From: an uncultured Lachnospiraceae bacterium
GTDB taxonomy: Bacteria > Bacillota > Clostridia > Lachnospirales > Lachnospiraceae
Length of the DNA stretch: 64,000 bases
NCBI GenBank assembly: GCA_910577955.1
Contig: CAJTNC010000011.1
Coordinates: 28,112-92,111 of the forward strand
Direction of reading: 5' to 3'
A program made the translations under genes and the position numbers. Below, piece by piece: positions 16,858 to 25,321 of the stretch. Below the pieces are notes generated by a model that saw only the letters and a program-made list of their open reading frames with translations, searched no databases and had not been told where the DNA came from. Positions within the stretch are counted from its first letter, which is position 1. Every line of letters starts with the position of its first letter.

Positions 16858-17663
16858 GCCCCCTTTGCAATTTTTATAAAGTGTTGTTCCAGTGAACCGC
16901 GGTCGATTTGAATATCTGTTATGGTTTCACCTTTTTCTTTATACTGCATAAGCAGCGCAAGTAAAGAGTCTCCGATATTTTCAGATTCATATTCTTCCAT
17001 GCCGCTTTCGGTCCGGATCGTGATATTATAATGCTTTCCGATTGTTTTGCTAAGCTGTTCGACAGTCCCGAGAAAGGCAATTTTGCCGCCGGAAAGAATG
17101 GCGATCCGGTCACATAAATTTTCAACTTCTGCCATGTCATGGCTTGCTAATATAATGGTCTTTCCGATTGCTTTTAACTGCCGGATCTGTTCATGTAGAG
17201 ATAAGCGGCCCTCGACATCGAGTCCTGCGGTTGGTTCGTCAAGAAACAGAATATCCGGATTTCGCGTCAATGCAAGCGCTAAATGAAGCCGCCGCTTTTG
17301 TCCTGTTGATAATTGATAATACTGTTTTTGGACAAAGTCATAAATGCCGAGAGCGTCAAGGGCTTCTTTGTCCAGAGGAGTCTTATTCCATTTGGCAAAC
17401 AGCTTGACAGCTTCCAGCGCTTTAATATGCTCCGGTAAAGAAGCCGACTGCAATTGAATCCCCATGATCCCATTTATGGCAATGCTTCCGCTGTCATATT
17501 TTCGTAAACCCTCAATACATTCGAGAGATGTGGTTTTTCCTGCGCCATTTACGCCGAGCAGAGCAAAAATTTCGCCTTGTTGTACACAAAAATCTAAACC
17601 CTTCAGCACAACATGAGATCCGTAACTCTTTGTTAAATTACTGATTTTTATAGCCTCCTTCAT
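16854..17663 (-). CDS. ABC transporter ATP-binding protein
   Basis: 269-residue ATPase of the exporter. Walker A LGVNGAGKTT, signature LSTGQKRRLHLALAL, Walker B ILFLDEPTAGLDVEG and the switch His in ILASHDM are visible. It overlaps the MerR regulator stop and the permease start by 4 nt each, so the three genes form a tightly coupled operon. Likely drug or toxin efflux, inferred from the MerR partner. Confidence 0.9.
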   Translation of the reverse strand: MKEAIKISNLTKSYGSHVVLKGLDFCVQQGEIFALLGVNGAGKTTSLECIEGLRKYDSGSIAINGIMGIQLQSASLPEHIKALEAVKLFAKWNKTPLDKEALDALGIYDFVQKQYYQLSTGQKRRLHLALALTRNPDILFLDEPTAGLDVEGRLSLHEQIRQLKAIGKTIILASHDMAEVENLCDRIAILSGGKIAFLGTVEQLSKTIGKHYNITIRTESGMEEYESENIGDSLLALLMQYKEKGETITDIQIDRGSLEQHFIKIAKGA

Positions 17664-18460
17664 TCGGTTTCCTCCTGAAATGGGTCAATGCCTAAATGTG
17701 AGAAATAAAAGTCCAATGCCTGCCCGATATATCCGTTGGCAATATCCTGCTTTTCTTTCCATTTATGGTCTGTATTTTCAAATTTCCCTAATTCGATGAG
17801 TTTGGGAAGCATACTCATATCACCCTCCGTAAAATCTGTTATCATATCCCAATAGACTTTTGCAAAAGTTTGTCCCTCATCACTATCTGCGGAAACGCCT
17901 GCATTTTGAAGTCTTATTGCTTCGTCTTGAAGCTGCATAAAAGTGTTTATAAAAGCCATTCCGCTGTCTTGATCAAAACGGCTGCGAATATGGTCAAGGG
18001 TCTGGTCGTCAAAATGTTTGATCAGCCAATAGAAATCATTTTTCATCTGCAGATTAGTAATAATATCAGCATATTTTTTGAAATCAACTGACTGCATTTG
18101 CAGGACTTCTTCCCGCAGCGCTTCCAATTCCCTCAGTGATTCGGAAAGACGTTCGATTTTTCCCTTGACAGCGGCTGCCTGTTCCATTAGAACATCAGCG
18201 ATTTCATCCGGTGTATCAAGCGGAGTGAGTCTATTTTTTATGTCGTCCAAAGAAAATCCTAAATGTTTGAGGGATAAGATCTGATGGAGCTTTACGATAT
18301 CTTTATCTGTATATAACCTGCGCCCTCCTTCACTCATGGAAGATGGGGAGAGCAGGCCCTCTCTATCGTAATGCTGTAATGCCCGCACAGTGACGTCCAT
18401 TTTTTTGGCGACTTCGCCAACGGTCATATAACCTTTTGGTATAGCTTTATGTCTGTTCAT
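17660..18460 (-). CDS. MerR-family regulator with C-terminal ligand-type domain
   Basis: 266 residues. The N-terminal MerR winged helix (YMTVGEVAKKMDVTVRALQHYDREGLL, residues about 11-37) is followed by a long coiled-coil dimerisation helix and a C-terminal helical region of about 140 residues resembling TipAS-like drug-sensing domains. First gene of the ABC exporter operon, preceded by a MerR-type promoter with a 19-bp spacer (18480-18510), so it probably activates its own operon on binding a drug. Ligand unknown. Confidence 0.88.
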   Translation of the reverse strand: MNRHKAIPKGYMTVGEVAKKMDVTVRALQHYDREGLLSPSSMSEGGRRLYTDKDIVKLHQILSLKHLGFSLDDIKNRLTPLDTPDEIADVLMEQAAAVKGKIERLSESLRELEALREEVLQMQSVDFKKYADIITNLQMKNDFYWLIKHFDDQTLDHIRSRFDQDSGMAFINTFMQLQDEAIRLQNAGVSADSDEGQTFAKVYWDMITDFTEGDMSMLPKLIELGKFENTDHKWKEKQDIANGYIGQALDFYFSHLGIDPFQEETE

Positions 18461-18479
18461 ATCACACCTCCTGTTTTAT

Positions 18480-18510
18480 AGTATACTTCATTACGCTGCG
18501 TCACAAGCAA
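18480..18510 (-). promoter_or_regulatory. MerR-type promoter with 19-bp spacer and dyad operator
   Basis: Reading the minus strand: TTGCTT, a 19-bp spacer, TATACT. The spacer holds the dyad GTGACGC-A-GCGTAAT (18490-18504). An over-long spacer with a central palindrome is the hallmark of promoters that MerR proteins activate by DNA distortion. Confidence 0.75.
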
Positions 18511-18641
18511 GTGTATTTTCTTTAAATTTTAAAAATAGTATTACTTTTTCAGCGCAGCATTATAATTGATAAATCCATATATGGGTGATAGAATGTCTGT
18601 ATTATGGAAATTGACAATATGAATTTTGCAGGGTAAGTGAT

Positions 18642-19145
18642 ATGTTATATTTGAAGGAGATAAATGATAAAGATATTGAAAAAGAGTTCTTATTTGTTCG
18701 TGACATGCCTGTTGATGAAAATGGTTTGACAAACAAATGGAACGGTATTACACGTGAAGATTTTGAAAATAAAGCCTTAAAGGAAATGACTGCATTTTCA
18801 AAAGGAGAAAATTTACCTGATGGTTTTGTGCCGGAAACCTTTCTTTTTTTGTGGAATGATGATGAAATAGTAGGGCAGTTTCGTATACGTCATTATCTTT
18901 GTGAATCTTTAAGAACAGGTGGGGGACATATAGGATATTTTATTAAAAAGAAATTTAGAGGAAAAGGATTTGCCAAAGAAGGACTTAGGCTGACACTGGA
19001 AATAGCAAGAACAATTATTCCGGAGAATGAAATATATTTGCGTGTAAATAAAGATAATCCGGCTTCACTCAAAGTGATGTTGCATAACGGCGGATATATT
19101 AAATATGAAGACGAACACAAATATTATGTGAGAATAAAAAAATAA
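18642..19145 (+). CDS. GNAT-family N-acetyltransferase
   Basis: 167-residue acetyl-CoA-dependent acetyltransferase. The pyrophosphate-binding loop is in KKFRGKGFAKEGLRL (about residues 103-117), after GGHIGYFIK. Acceptor substrate unknown. Gene and flanks are visibly more AT-rich than neighbours, suggesting recent acquisition. Divergent from the MerR operon and upstream of the MarR-MATE operon, so it sits in a small resistance-like cluster. Confidence 0.85.
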   Translation: MLYLKEINDKDIEKEFLFVRDMPVDENGLTNKWNGITREDFENKALKEMTAFSKGENLPDGFVPETFLFLWNDDEIVGQFRIRHYLCESLRTGGGHIGYFIKKKFRGKGFAKEGLRLTLEIARTIIPENEIYLRVNKDNPASLKVMLHNGGYIKYEDEHKYYVRIKK

Positions 19146-19163
19146 CAAATAATTTTTTAGCTG

Positions 19164-19214
19164 TTGACAAAAGTCTGTAATCGGACTATAATACAGAAAG
19201 TCTGATTACGGACT
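19164..19214 (+). promoter_or_regulatory. MarR-operon promoter with two operator copies
   Basis: Strong promoter TTGACA (19164-19169), 17-bp spacer, TATAAT (19187-19192). Two matching dyads, AGTCTGTAATCGGACT (19172-19187, between -35 and -10) and AGTCTGATTACGGACT (19199-19214, over the start of transcription), lie 27 bp apart centre to centre in inverted orientation. Typical for repression by a MarR dimer pair. Confidence 0.82.
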
Positions 19215-19235
19215 TTTTATGTAAAGGGAAACGAT

Positions 19236-19700
19236 ATGGAATGCAAGACGTCCGACGCACTAAAGCGCTACAATGATCTTATAAAAGAAAACGATGAACT
19301 GTACAGGAGAGCGGCGAAGAAATCCGGGTTATCCGAGTGCGAGTTCTGGATTCTTTATTTTCTGCGCACAGAGTACGGAAAACCTATGCAGAGCGAGATA
19401 TGCAGCAGTTTTTATCTGCCTAAGCAGTCTATCCATTCCGCTCTCAGGAAACTGGAGGCGGAAGGTCATATTGTGCAGACCGAAGGCGGGAATAAGAGAA
19501 GCAAGCGGATTTTGCTGACAGAACAGGGAAAAACCCTGTGTGAGAAGAAAGTGGATCCTATTGTAAAGGCGGAAAAGGCGGCGCTTGCCGGCTTATCGGA
19601 AGAAGAACAGGAGGTTTTTATGAATTTGTTTGAAAAATATAACGGAAAATTAAAAATGAATATGCAGGCAATACCTGAAAAAGGAGGCGGTATTTCATGA
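19236..19700 (+). CDS. MarR-family transcriptional repressor
   Basis: 154 residues with a MarR winged helix (FWILYFLRTEYGKPMQSEIC, then FYLPKQSIHSALRKLEAEG as recognition region and a GNKRSKRILLTEQG wing). Stop codon overlaps the MATE start (ATGA), giving a two-gene operon like mepR-mepA. Two operator-like dyads in its promoter point to autorepression released by drugs. Confidence 0.9.
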   Translation: MECKTSDALKRYNDLIKENDELYRRAAKKSGLSECEFWILYFLRTEYGKPMQSEICSSFYLPKQSIHSALRKLEAEGHIVQTEGGNKRSKRILLTEQGKTLCEKKVDPIVKAEKAALAGLSEEEQEVFMNLFEKYNGKLKMNMQAIPEKGGGIS

Positions 19701-21094
19701 GAATACAGTTATCGGAACATTTTACTTATAAAAAGCTGCTGCGCTTTTCTCTTCCGACCATTGCGATGATGATCTTTACCTCCATTTACTGTATTGTAGA
19801 TGGTTTTTTTGTATCCAATTTTGTGGGAAAGACGGCCTTTGCGGCGGTCAATTTGATTATGCCCTACCTGATGATACAGGGATGCTTCGGCTTCATGATC
19901 GGCACAGGGGGCGGCGCGCTGGTGGCGAAAACTTTGGGAGAAGGAAAGCGGGAGACGGCGGACCGGTATTTTACGATGTTGGTCTGTTTTACAACGATCA
20001 TGGGTCTGGTCATATCGGCGGTCAGCATTGTATTTATGCGCCCTGTGGTTCTGTTTCTTGGGGCGGAGGGAGCTATGGTGCAGGAGTGCGTTACTTACGG
20101 CATCATAATAAGCGCTTTTAACGCGGCCTTCATGTTACAGTATTTTTTCCAGAGTTTCTTTGTGGTGGCGGAGAAGCCGAATCTTGGCTTCGGGATCACG
20201 ATGGCGGCAGGACTGACGAATATTGTGCTGGACGCTGTGTTTATCGCAGGATTTCACTGGGGCGTGGCGGGGGCTGCGGCAGCGTCGGTGATCGGACAAT
20301 GTGTGGGCGGCGTACTGCCTCTTGTCTATTTTGCGGGAAGAAGGGAGGATGCGGCATCCCCGGAAAACAGCGATCTGCAGGAAAAGAGAAGGAGAAAGCC
20401 TGCGCTGAAAAACACAAGTCTTCTGCAGCTTAGAAAAACAAAAATGGAGGCTTCTGTTTTGTGGAAAACCTGTGGAAACGGTTCTTCGGAGTTGATGTCG
20501 AATATATCTGCTTCGTTCGTGGGGATGCTCTATAATTTCCAGTTGATGAGATATGCAGGGGAAAACGGTATTGCGGCCTACGGAGTGGTGATGTATACCC
20601 AGATGATCTTTTTTGCCATCTACATCGGCTATGCGGTGGGCACATCGCCTATTATGAGTTACCATTATGGGGCGGGAAATCACGGGGAGATGAGAAGTCT
20701 TTTGCGAAAAAGTCTGTCTTTGATGGCCGGAACGGGTGTTGTGATGATGCTTTCCGCTCAGGCAAGCGCTTCTGTGCTGTCGGGAATCTTTGTGGGATAT
20801 GACGCAGAACTTTTGGAGATCACGGCTCATGCCTTTGTGATTTTTGCCTGCTCCTACCTGCTTTCCGGTGTGAATATTTACGCGTCTTCTTTCTTTACGG
20901 CGCTTAACAACGGTGGGGTCTCGGCGGCGATCTCTTTTATGAGGACGCTGATCTTTCAGACCGGGGCGGTGCTGCTTTTGCCGTTCTTGCTGGGAATCGA
21001 CGGAATCTGGTGGGCGGTGACAGTGTCTGAGGTGATGGCATGCCTGATCTCAGCTGCATTTTTGGCAGCGAAGCGGAAGAAATATCATTATTAA
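19697..21094 (+). CDS. MATE-family multidrug efflux transporter
   Basis: 465-residue membrane protein with about twelve helices in two halves; both halves show the MATE pattern (GKTAFAAVNLIMPYLMI in the first, ENGIAAYGVVMY in the second). Cation-coupled export of cationic drugs is the family role. Resembles the MepA branch and is coupled to the MarR gene. A charged loop of about 40 residues (EDAASPENSD onward) joins the halves. Confidence 0.92.
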   Translation: MRIQLSEHFTYKKLLRFSLPTIAMMIFTSIYCIVDGFFVSNFVGKTAFAAVNLIMPYLMIQGCFGFMIGTGGGALVAKTLGEGKRETADRYFTMLVCFTTIMGLVISAVSIVFMRPVVLFLGAEGAMVQECVTYGIIISAFNAAFMLQYFFQSFFVVAEKPNLGFGITMAAGLTNIVLDAVFIAGFHWGVAGAAAASVIGQCVGGVLPLVYFAGRREDAASPENSDLQEKRRRKPALKNTSLLQLRKTKMEASVLWKTCGNGSSELMSNISASFVGMLYNFQLMRYAGENGIAAYGVVMYTQMIFFAIYIGYAVGTSPIMSYHYGAGNHGEMRSLLRKSLSLMAGTGVVMMLSAQASASVLSGIFVGYDAELLEITAHAFVIFACSYLLSGVNIYASSFFTALNNGGVSAAISFMRTLIFQTGAVLLLPFLLGIDGIWWAVTVSEVMACLISAAFLAAKRKKYHY

Positions 21095-21141
21095 AAGTCA
21101 GGCAGCTTGAATTCTGAAGAAATCATAAACTTTATAAATTA

Positions 21142-21168
21142 TTAGCACTCACTATTGACGAGTGCTAA
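21142..21168 (+). promoter_or_regulatory. CIRCE element (HrcA operator)
   Basis: TTAGCACTC, 9-bp spacer, GAGTGCTAA: an exact consensus CIRCE inverted repeat. HrcA would repress the Hsp20 gene here and release it on heat stress. Confidence 0.97.
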
Positions 21169-21183
21169 TAACGGTGGTATAAC
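21155..21183 (+). promoter_or_regulatory. Heat-shock promoter overlapping CIRCE
   Basis: TTGACG (21155-21160, inside CIRCE), 17-bp spacer, TATAAC (21178-21183). HrcA binding would cover the -35 box. Confidence 0.75.
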
Positions 21184-21253
21184 AGAATCATACCAAAGAG
21201 AACAACGCGCAGGACGCGCTGCATATTGAAGAAGAGAAATGGAGGAAATGATT

Positions 21254-21712
21254 ATGTTATTACCTAGAACAAACACACGGAACAGCTTTTTTGGAGAAAA
21301 TTTATTTGATGACTTTTTTGAGGATTTTGCACGTCCGATGAGAAGCGCTTTGCGGTACGATGCTTCAGCAGGCATCATGAGGACAGACATCAAGGAAAGC
21401 GATACAGGTTATGAGTTGGATATCGATTTGCCGGGCTGCAAGAAGGAGAATGTGACTGCGGAACTGAAAGAGGGATATCTGACCATCAAGGCCGAGACGA
21501 ATCGGAGCGATGAGCAGAAAGACGAAAACGGCAGATATATCCGCCGTGAGAGATATTACGGAAACTGCAGCAGGAGCTTTTATATAGGCGAGGACGTCAC
21601 GCAGGAAGACATCAAAGCGAAGTTTGAGGATGGCATCTTAAAGATTTCCATTCCGAAAAAGGAAGCGAAACCGGTGGTGGAAGAGAGTAGATTTATCCAA
21701 ATTGAGGGATAA
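21254..21712 (+). CDS. Hsp20/alpha-crystallin small heat-shock protein
   Basis: 152-residue ATP-independent holdase chaperone. The alpha-crystallin domain spans about residues 40-135 (TDIKESDTGYELDIDLPGC, FEDGILKISIPK) and the C-terminal tail is short. Start 21254 is preferred to 21239 because GGAGG at 21241-21245 lies 8 nt before it and the protein then begins MLLPRTNTR, usual for clostridial Hsp18. Under HrcA/CIRCE control and closed by a strong terminator. Confidence 0.95.
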   Translation: MLLPRTNTRNSFFGENLFDDFFEDFARPMRSALRYDASAGIMRTDIKESDTGYELDIDLPGCKKENVTAELKEGYLTIKAETNRSDEQKDENGRYIRRERYYGNCSRSFYIGEDVTQEDIKAKFEDGILKISIPKKEAKPVVEESRFIQIEG

Positions 21713-21722
21713 AAAGGATTTG

Positions 21723-21763
21723 GGGCTGCGGCACTTTAAGTTATAGTGCCGCAGCCCTTTTTT
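21723..21763 (+). terminator. Rho-independent terminator of the Hsp20 gene
   Basis: Perfect 13-bp stem GGGCTGCGGCACT / AGTGCCGCAGCCC followed by six T. Confidence 0.95.
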
Positions 21764-21795
21764 GCCGGGCGTATTTTTGATATAATGATTGCAGA

Positions 21796-22011
21796 TATAG
21801 GTGATTGCGAAACTCATCGATTCTGCCTTTTTGCCGTGCAAAATATACGATCAAGGCGCAGGCACGTTTTCACTGCGGCTCGACCGCAGCGGACACATAA
21901 GGCACCAAAATACGGTGCCTAAGTGCCGGCGGTCTCACAGCGCCTGCTTATTGATGCGTAAATTTTGCACAAGAAATACTTGCAGAAAGAGGAGTTTCTC
22001 AAACACCTAGA
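21796..22011 (+). mobile_element. MITE-like inverted-terminal repeat, copy B, with 9-bp target duplication
   Basis: 216-bp non-coding element. Left end AGGTGATTGCGAAACTC and right end (reverse complement) AGGTGTTTGAGAAACTC form terminal inverted repeats; inner arms (GTGCAAAATATACG and the complement of CGTAAATTTTGCAC) continue the near-palindrome. Flanked exactly by the 9-bp direct repeat GATTGCAGA (21787-21795 and 22012-22020), as expected of a transposition target duplication. No transposase inside. Ends 37 nt before the HAD hydrolase start. Related copies at 10761, 34132 and 44368. Confidence 0.85.
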
Positions 22012-22048
22012 GATTGCAGAGAATGAGAGAGGGGAAAGAGAATATAAG

Positions 22049-22840
22049 ATGGCGGGAGAAAATATAAGGGCGGTATTTTTTGATATCGACGGAACACTGG
22101 CGGCGGTGAAAACTCACATCATACCGGAGAGCACAAGGGAGGCGGTGCGCAGGCTCAGAGAAAAAGGGATAGCTTGCGTTTTATCCACGGGTCGGCATCC
22201 GCTTGAGGTGAAGGAGGAGAACATTTTGCCGGAGTTTACCTTTGACGGCGGGATCTGGCTTACCGGACAGTTTTGTGAACTGAACGGGAAGTGCGTAAAA
22301 CAAAATTGTTTTTCGGCGGCGCAGCTTTTGCGTTTAAAGGAGTTTCTTGAACAGCGCGGCAGAAGCTGCATATTTTTGGAAAAGGACGCTATGTACTGCA
22401 ATCTGGTGGATGAGAGGATAAAGAAGGAACAGGCCGGGATCGGTACGGCGGTACCGCCGGTGCGGGATCTGGAGAAATTGGAAAAGCGGGAGATCCTGCA
22501 GGTCGTGCCCTTTATCGATAAGGAGGAGGAGCGGGAACTTCTTGCCCTTTTGCCGGACTGTAAGCTGACCAGATGGGGCGAAGGGGTTGTGGACTTTCTG
22601 CCCACGGGGGGCGGCAAGGAGCAAGGGCTTCTCGCTGTATGTGAAGAACTTGGAATCACGCCGAGGCAGACGATGGCCTTCGGGGATGCGGAGAATGATA
22701 TTTCCATGCTGAGGCTTTCCGGGATCGGCGTGGCTATGGGGAACGGTGAGCAGTCGGCAAAGGAGGCGGCGGACTATGTGACGGACCGGATCGAGGAGGA
22801 CGGGATCTGGAAAGCGTTAAAGAAATTGGGAGTGATCTAA
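22049..22840 (+). CDS. HAD-superfamily (Cof-type) phosphatase
   Basis: 263-residue cytoplasmic phosphatase, probably acting on sugar phosphates. Catalytic motif I FDIDGTLA near residue 12 (nucleophile Asp), motif II STGRH, motif IV GDAENDISMLR near the C terminus, and a large type-II cap between. The frame is open from 21965, but those codons lie inside the repeat element, so the ATG at 22049 is taken as the start. Substrate unknown. Confidence 0.9.
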   Translation: MAGENIRAVFFDIDGTLAAVKTHIIPESTREAVRRLREKGIACVLSTGRHPLEVKEENILPEFTFDGGIWLTGQFCELNGKCVKQNCFSAAQLLRLKEFLEQRGRSCIFLEKDAMYCNLVDERIKKEQAGIGTAVPPVRDLEKLEKREILQVVPFIDKEEERELLALLPDCKLTRWGEGVVDFLPTGGGKEQGLLAVCEELGITPRQTMAFGDAENDISMLRLSGIGVAMGNGEQSAKEAADYVTDRIEEDGIWKALKKLGVI

Positions 22841-22844
22841 GTTG

Positions 22845-25310
22845 TCACTCCCCGCTTCTTATCCTGTCGATCAGGCTTTCCTTGTGCACCCGTCTGTTCA
22901 TGATGCCGGTGATCGCAAGCTGCCCGACGATCAACAAAAGGGCAAGGCCGATGGTTTCCCAGATTGGATAATGGTAGGCCGAAATCGCTGAAAAATGGTT
23001 CTTTTTTGCAAACAGGTAGATCAGATAACCGAAGAGGTTGCCCAGCGTCACGGAAATAAAAAGCGTGCCGGCGGTGAAAAATAAGCCTTCCAGAGAGAGC
23101 ATTTTTTTGAGCTGCCTGTCTGAGAGACCGATAGCCTGCAGAACGCCCAGTTCCCGTTTCCTGACGACGATGCTGGTGATCATGGTGTTGACCAGATTGA
23201 TGCAGCCGATAACGGCGACCATGATCAGGACCGCGTACAGCGGATATTTGGTTATATTGATATACATCTGCCCAAGCTGCAGTTCTTCGTCCAGAGAGTA
23301 AAGGGCAAAGTAGTCGCTTTCTTTACAGATATCCTGCAGAGTGGCTTTTACCTCGTCATAGGAGACCTCCTCAACGGAGATATACAGTTTGTTTGTCGGA
23401 TCATAATGCAGATCTAAGCTATCCCAGAGTTCCTGAGGCAGGATAAAGTAGCCCGTTCTGCTGTCTTTTATGACGGCGGATACGGAGACGGTGAGAGGGA
23501 TGATGCGGTCGCCGTCGTGGATATTCAAGGTGATGGGCTCGCCTAAGGAGAGTCCCATGTCCTCCCAATCCAGATAGGTGGTGCAGATCACGCCGTTTTC
23601 CGCAAGCATCTTATCGTAGTCGATTTCTCCTTCCGTGATATCTTTGTGCATATCCGCCGCTTCCTCGCGGGTAAAGGGAGCGATATTTATTTTATTATGA
23701 TTTTTAAAAAGGGGCGCTGCAGAGTCCGTGTCAAAGAGCAGATAGCCGCTTTTTTTGATTTCTGTCACACCGCCTGTTTGACGGAGGCGGTCTAAAAGTT
23801 CTTCGCCAAATAAATCCTGAGTCTGAAGGGTATCAAAATTGCTCTCGGGGTATTCTTTGTCGTTCCAGCTGCAGTCCAGATAGAGATTAAAACTTCCTTC
23901 CGGGATGGTGTGTCGGGCCTGATCGAGAGCGCTCATGCTGTTTAGGGTGCCCGCAAAGCTCATGAACAGGACACAGCTTAGTCCCATGGTTACCATAGTC
24001 ACGATGGTGCGCTTTTTGTTTCTCCAGAGATTGGCAACGCTCAACCGGAATAGGTCTACATGGAGGCGGCTTTTTTTCGTGGCTTGGCCCAACGTGCTTT
24101 CCTGATAGCGGATGGCCTCAACGGGAGAGATTTTTCCCGCCATGCGCAGGGGCTTCAACAGGGAGAGCCGCACTGTGGTGAGGACTGCGGCGGCGACGCC
24201 GATAAGGGCCCTGAGGGAGAACATATGGTAGTGTTCGATGGCGACAGGCTGGAGCGAATTTTTGCTCACGCTTTCTATGATAGTCGGGTACAGGAGGGCG
24301 GGAATGCCGAAGCCAAGAAGCAGTCCCAGAGGAATTGCAGTCGCGCAAAGCCACATGCTCTCTGAAACAAAAAGTCTTTTGACCTGTTTCTCGGATGCTC
24401 CCAGAGCTTTTAACTTTCCGATCTCTTGAACGTCTGTGATCACACTGACATAATAGATGCTGTAGATCACCAGACAGGAGAAAAACAGGATCAACCCTCC
24501 GATGAGCGCTGCAGCTATGGTGATTTCCGTGCCGGCCGAGAGCACTGCCATCAGGTAAGGCATGTTGTAGGTGATATTTTCCGTATCCGCACCGATATCC
24601 TGACAGATTTCTTTGATGGCTTCTTCCATCTCATCTTCCGAATAGTTGTTTTCTCCGGCAAGGCGGAGGGAAACGGTGTAGTCCCGCTTTTCGTCGGGGA
24701 GGTATTCTTTGGCCAGAGCTTCGGAGACGGCAGCGCTGTAGACGATCCGGTCGTCGCTTATTGTCTCCAATAGGGAGGTGTCCCGCTGGGAGACAAGGCC
24801 GCAGATCGTAAATTCTTTCGTCTGTATCATTCCTTCGCCGCCTGCGCGGAAAGAAATCGTCAGGGTATTGCCGATGACAGGCTCTGCGTCCATGCGCTCA
24901 AAGAAAGCGGGAGGACCGCAGATTTCATCGGCAGCTTCCGGGAAGCGCCCCTGAGTCAGATTGCCGATTCCGTGATAGATGCCCTCTTTCAACGTGGAAT
25001 TGACGGAGAGATAGCCGTTCATCCGGTCATAGTTCACTGTGGCGAATGATAGGGAAGCCTCCAGAGATTCCACATCCAGATGGCTGCTTAGCATCTCTAA
25101 CTGCTTTGAGGTCAGATGTCTTAAAACAGCATGATGGTTGCCTTCCGACAACGCGATCTGCTTGTTGGTGTCGAACATAGCGATGGCCGAAGTGACAAGT
25201 CCCATAAGCAGGGTAGTGGTCAGAGTGATGGCCACGATAGTCAGGATGGAACGGCTTTTATTGTAGGAGATCCTGCTCTTGGCAAGACTCGTGATCGTAT
25301 TGTTTTTCAT
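22845..25310 (-). CDS. FtsX-like ABC transporter permease
   Basis: 821-residue membrane protein with an N-terminal helix, a large extracytoplasmic domain, a triple-helix FtsX block around residues 255-390, a second extracytoplasmic domain, and a C-terminal FtsX block (LYAVLIMVAVIGCINLVNTM). This two-repeat topology is that of MacB/YknZ-like and peptide-antibiotic permeases. Its ATPase is encoded 11 bp upstream; a kinase and regulator gene precede both. Likely peptide detoxification or envelope stress, by inference. Confidence 0.88.
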   Translation of the reverse strand: MKNNTITSLAKSRISYNKSRSILTIVAITLTTTLLMGLVTSAIAMFDTNKQIALSEGNHHAVLRHLTSKQLEMLSSHLDVESLEASLSFATVNYDRMNGYLSVNSTLKEGIYHGIGNLTQGRFPEAADEICGPPAFFERMDAEPVIGNTLTISFRAGGEGMIQTKEFTICGLVSQRDTSLLETISDDRIVYSAAVSEALAKEYLPDEKRDYTVSLRLAGENNYSEDEMEEAIKEICQDIGADTENITYNMPYLMAVLSAGTEITIAAALIGGLILFFSCLVIYSIYYVSVITDVQEIGKLKALGASEKQVKRLFVSESMWLCATAIPLGLLLGFGIPALLYPTIIESVSKNSLQPVAIEHYHMFSLRALIGVAAAVLTTVRLSLLKPLRMAGKISPVEAIRYQESTLGQATKKSRLHVDLFRLSVANLWRNKKRTIVTMVTMGLSCVLFMSFAGTLNSMSALDQARHTIPEGSFNLYLDCSWNDKEYPESNFDTLQTQDLFGEELLDRLRQTGGVTEIKKSGYLLFDTDSAAPLFKNHNKINIAPFTREEAADMHKDITEGEIDYDKMLAENGVICTTYLDWEDMGLSLGEPITLNIHDGDRIIPLTVSVSAVIKDSRTGYFILPQELWDSLDLHYDPTNKLYISVEEVSYDEVKATLQDICKESDYFALYSLDEELQLGQMYINITKYPLYAVLIMVAVIGCINLVNTMITSIVVRKRELGVLQAIGLSDRQLKKMLSLEGLFFTAGTLFISVTLGNLFGYLIYLFAKKNHFSAISAYHYPIWETIGLALLLIVGQLAITGIMNRRVHKESLIDRIRSGE

Positions 25311-25321
25311 GTCAGTCCCTC

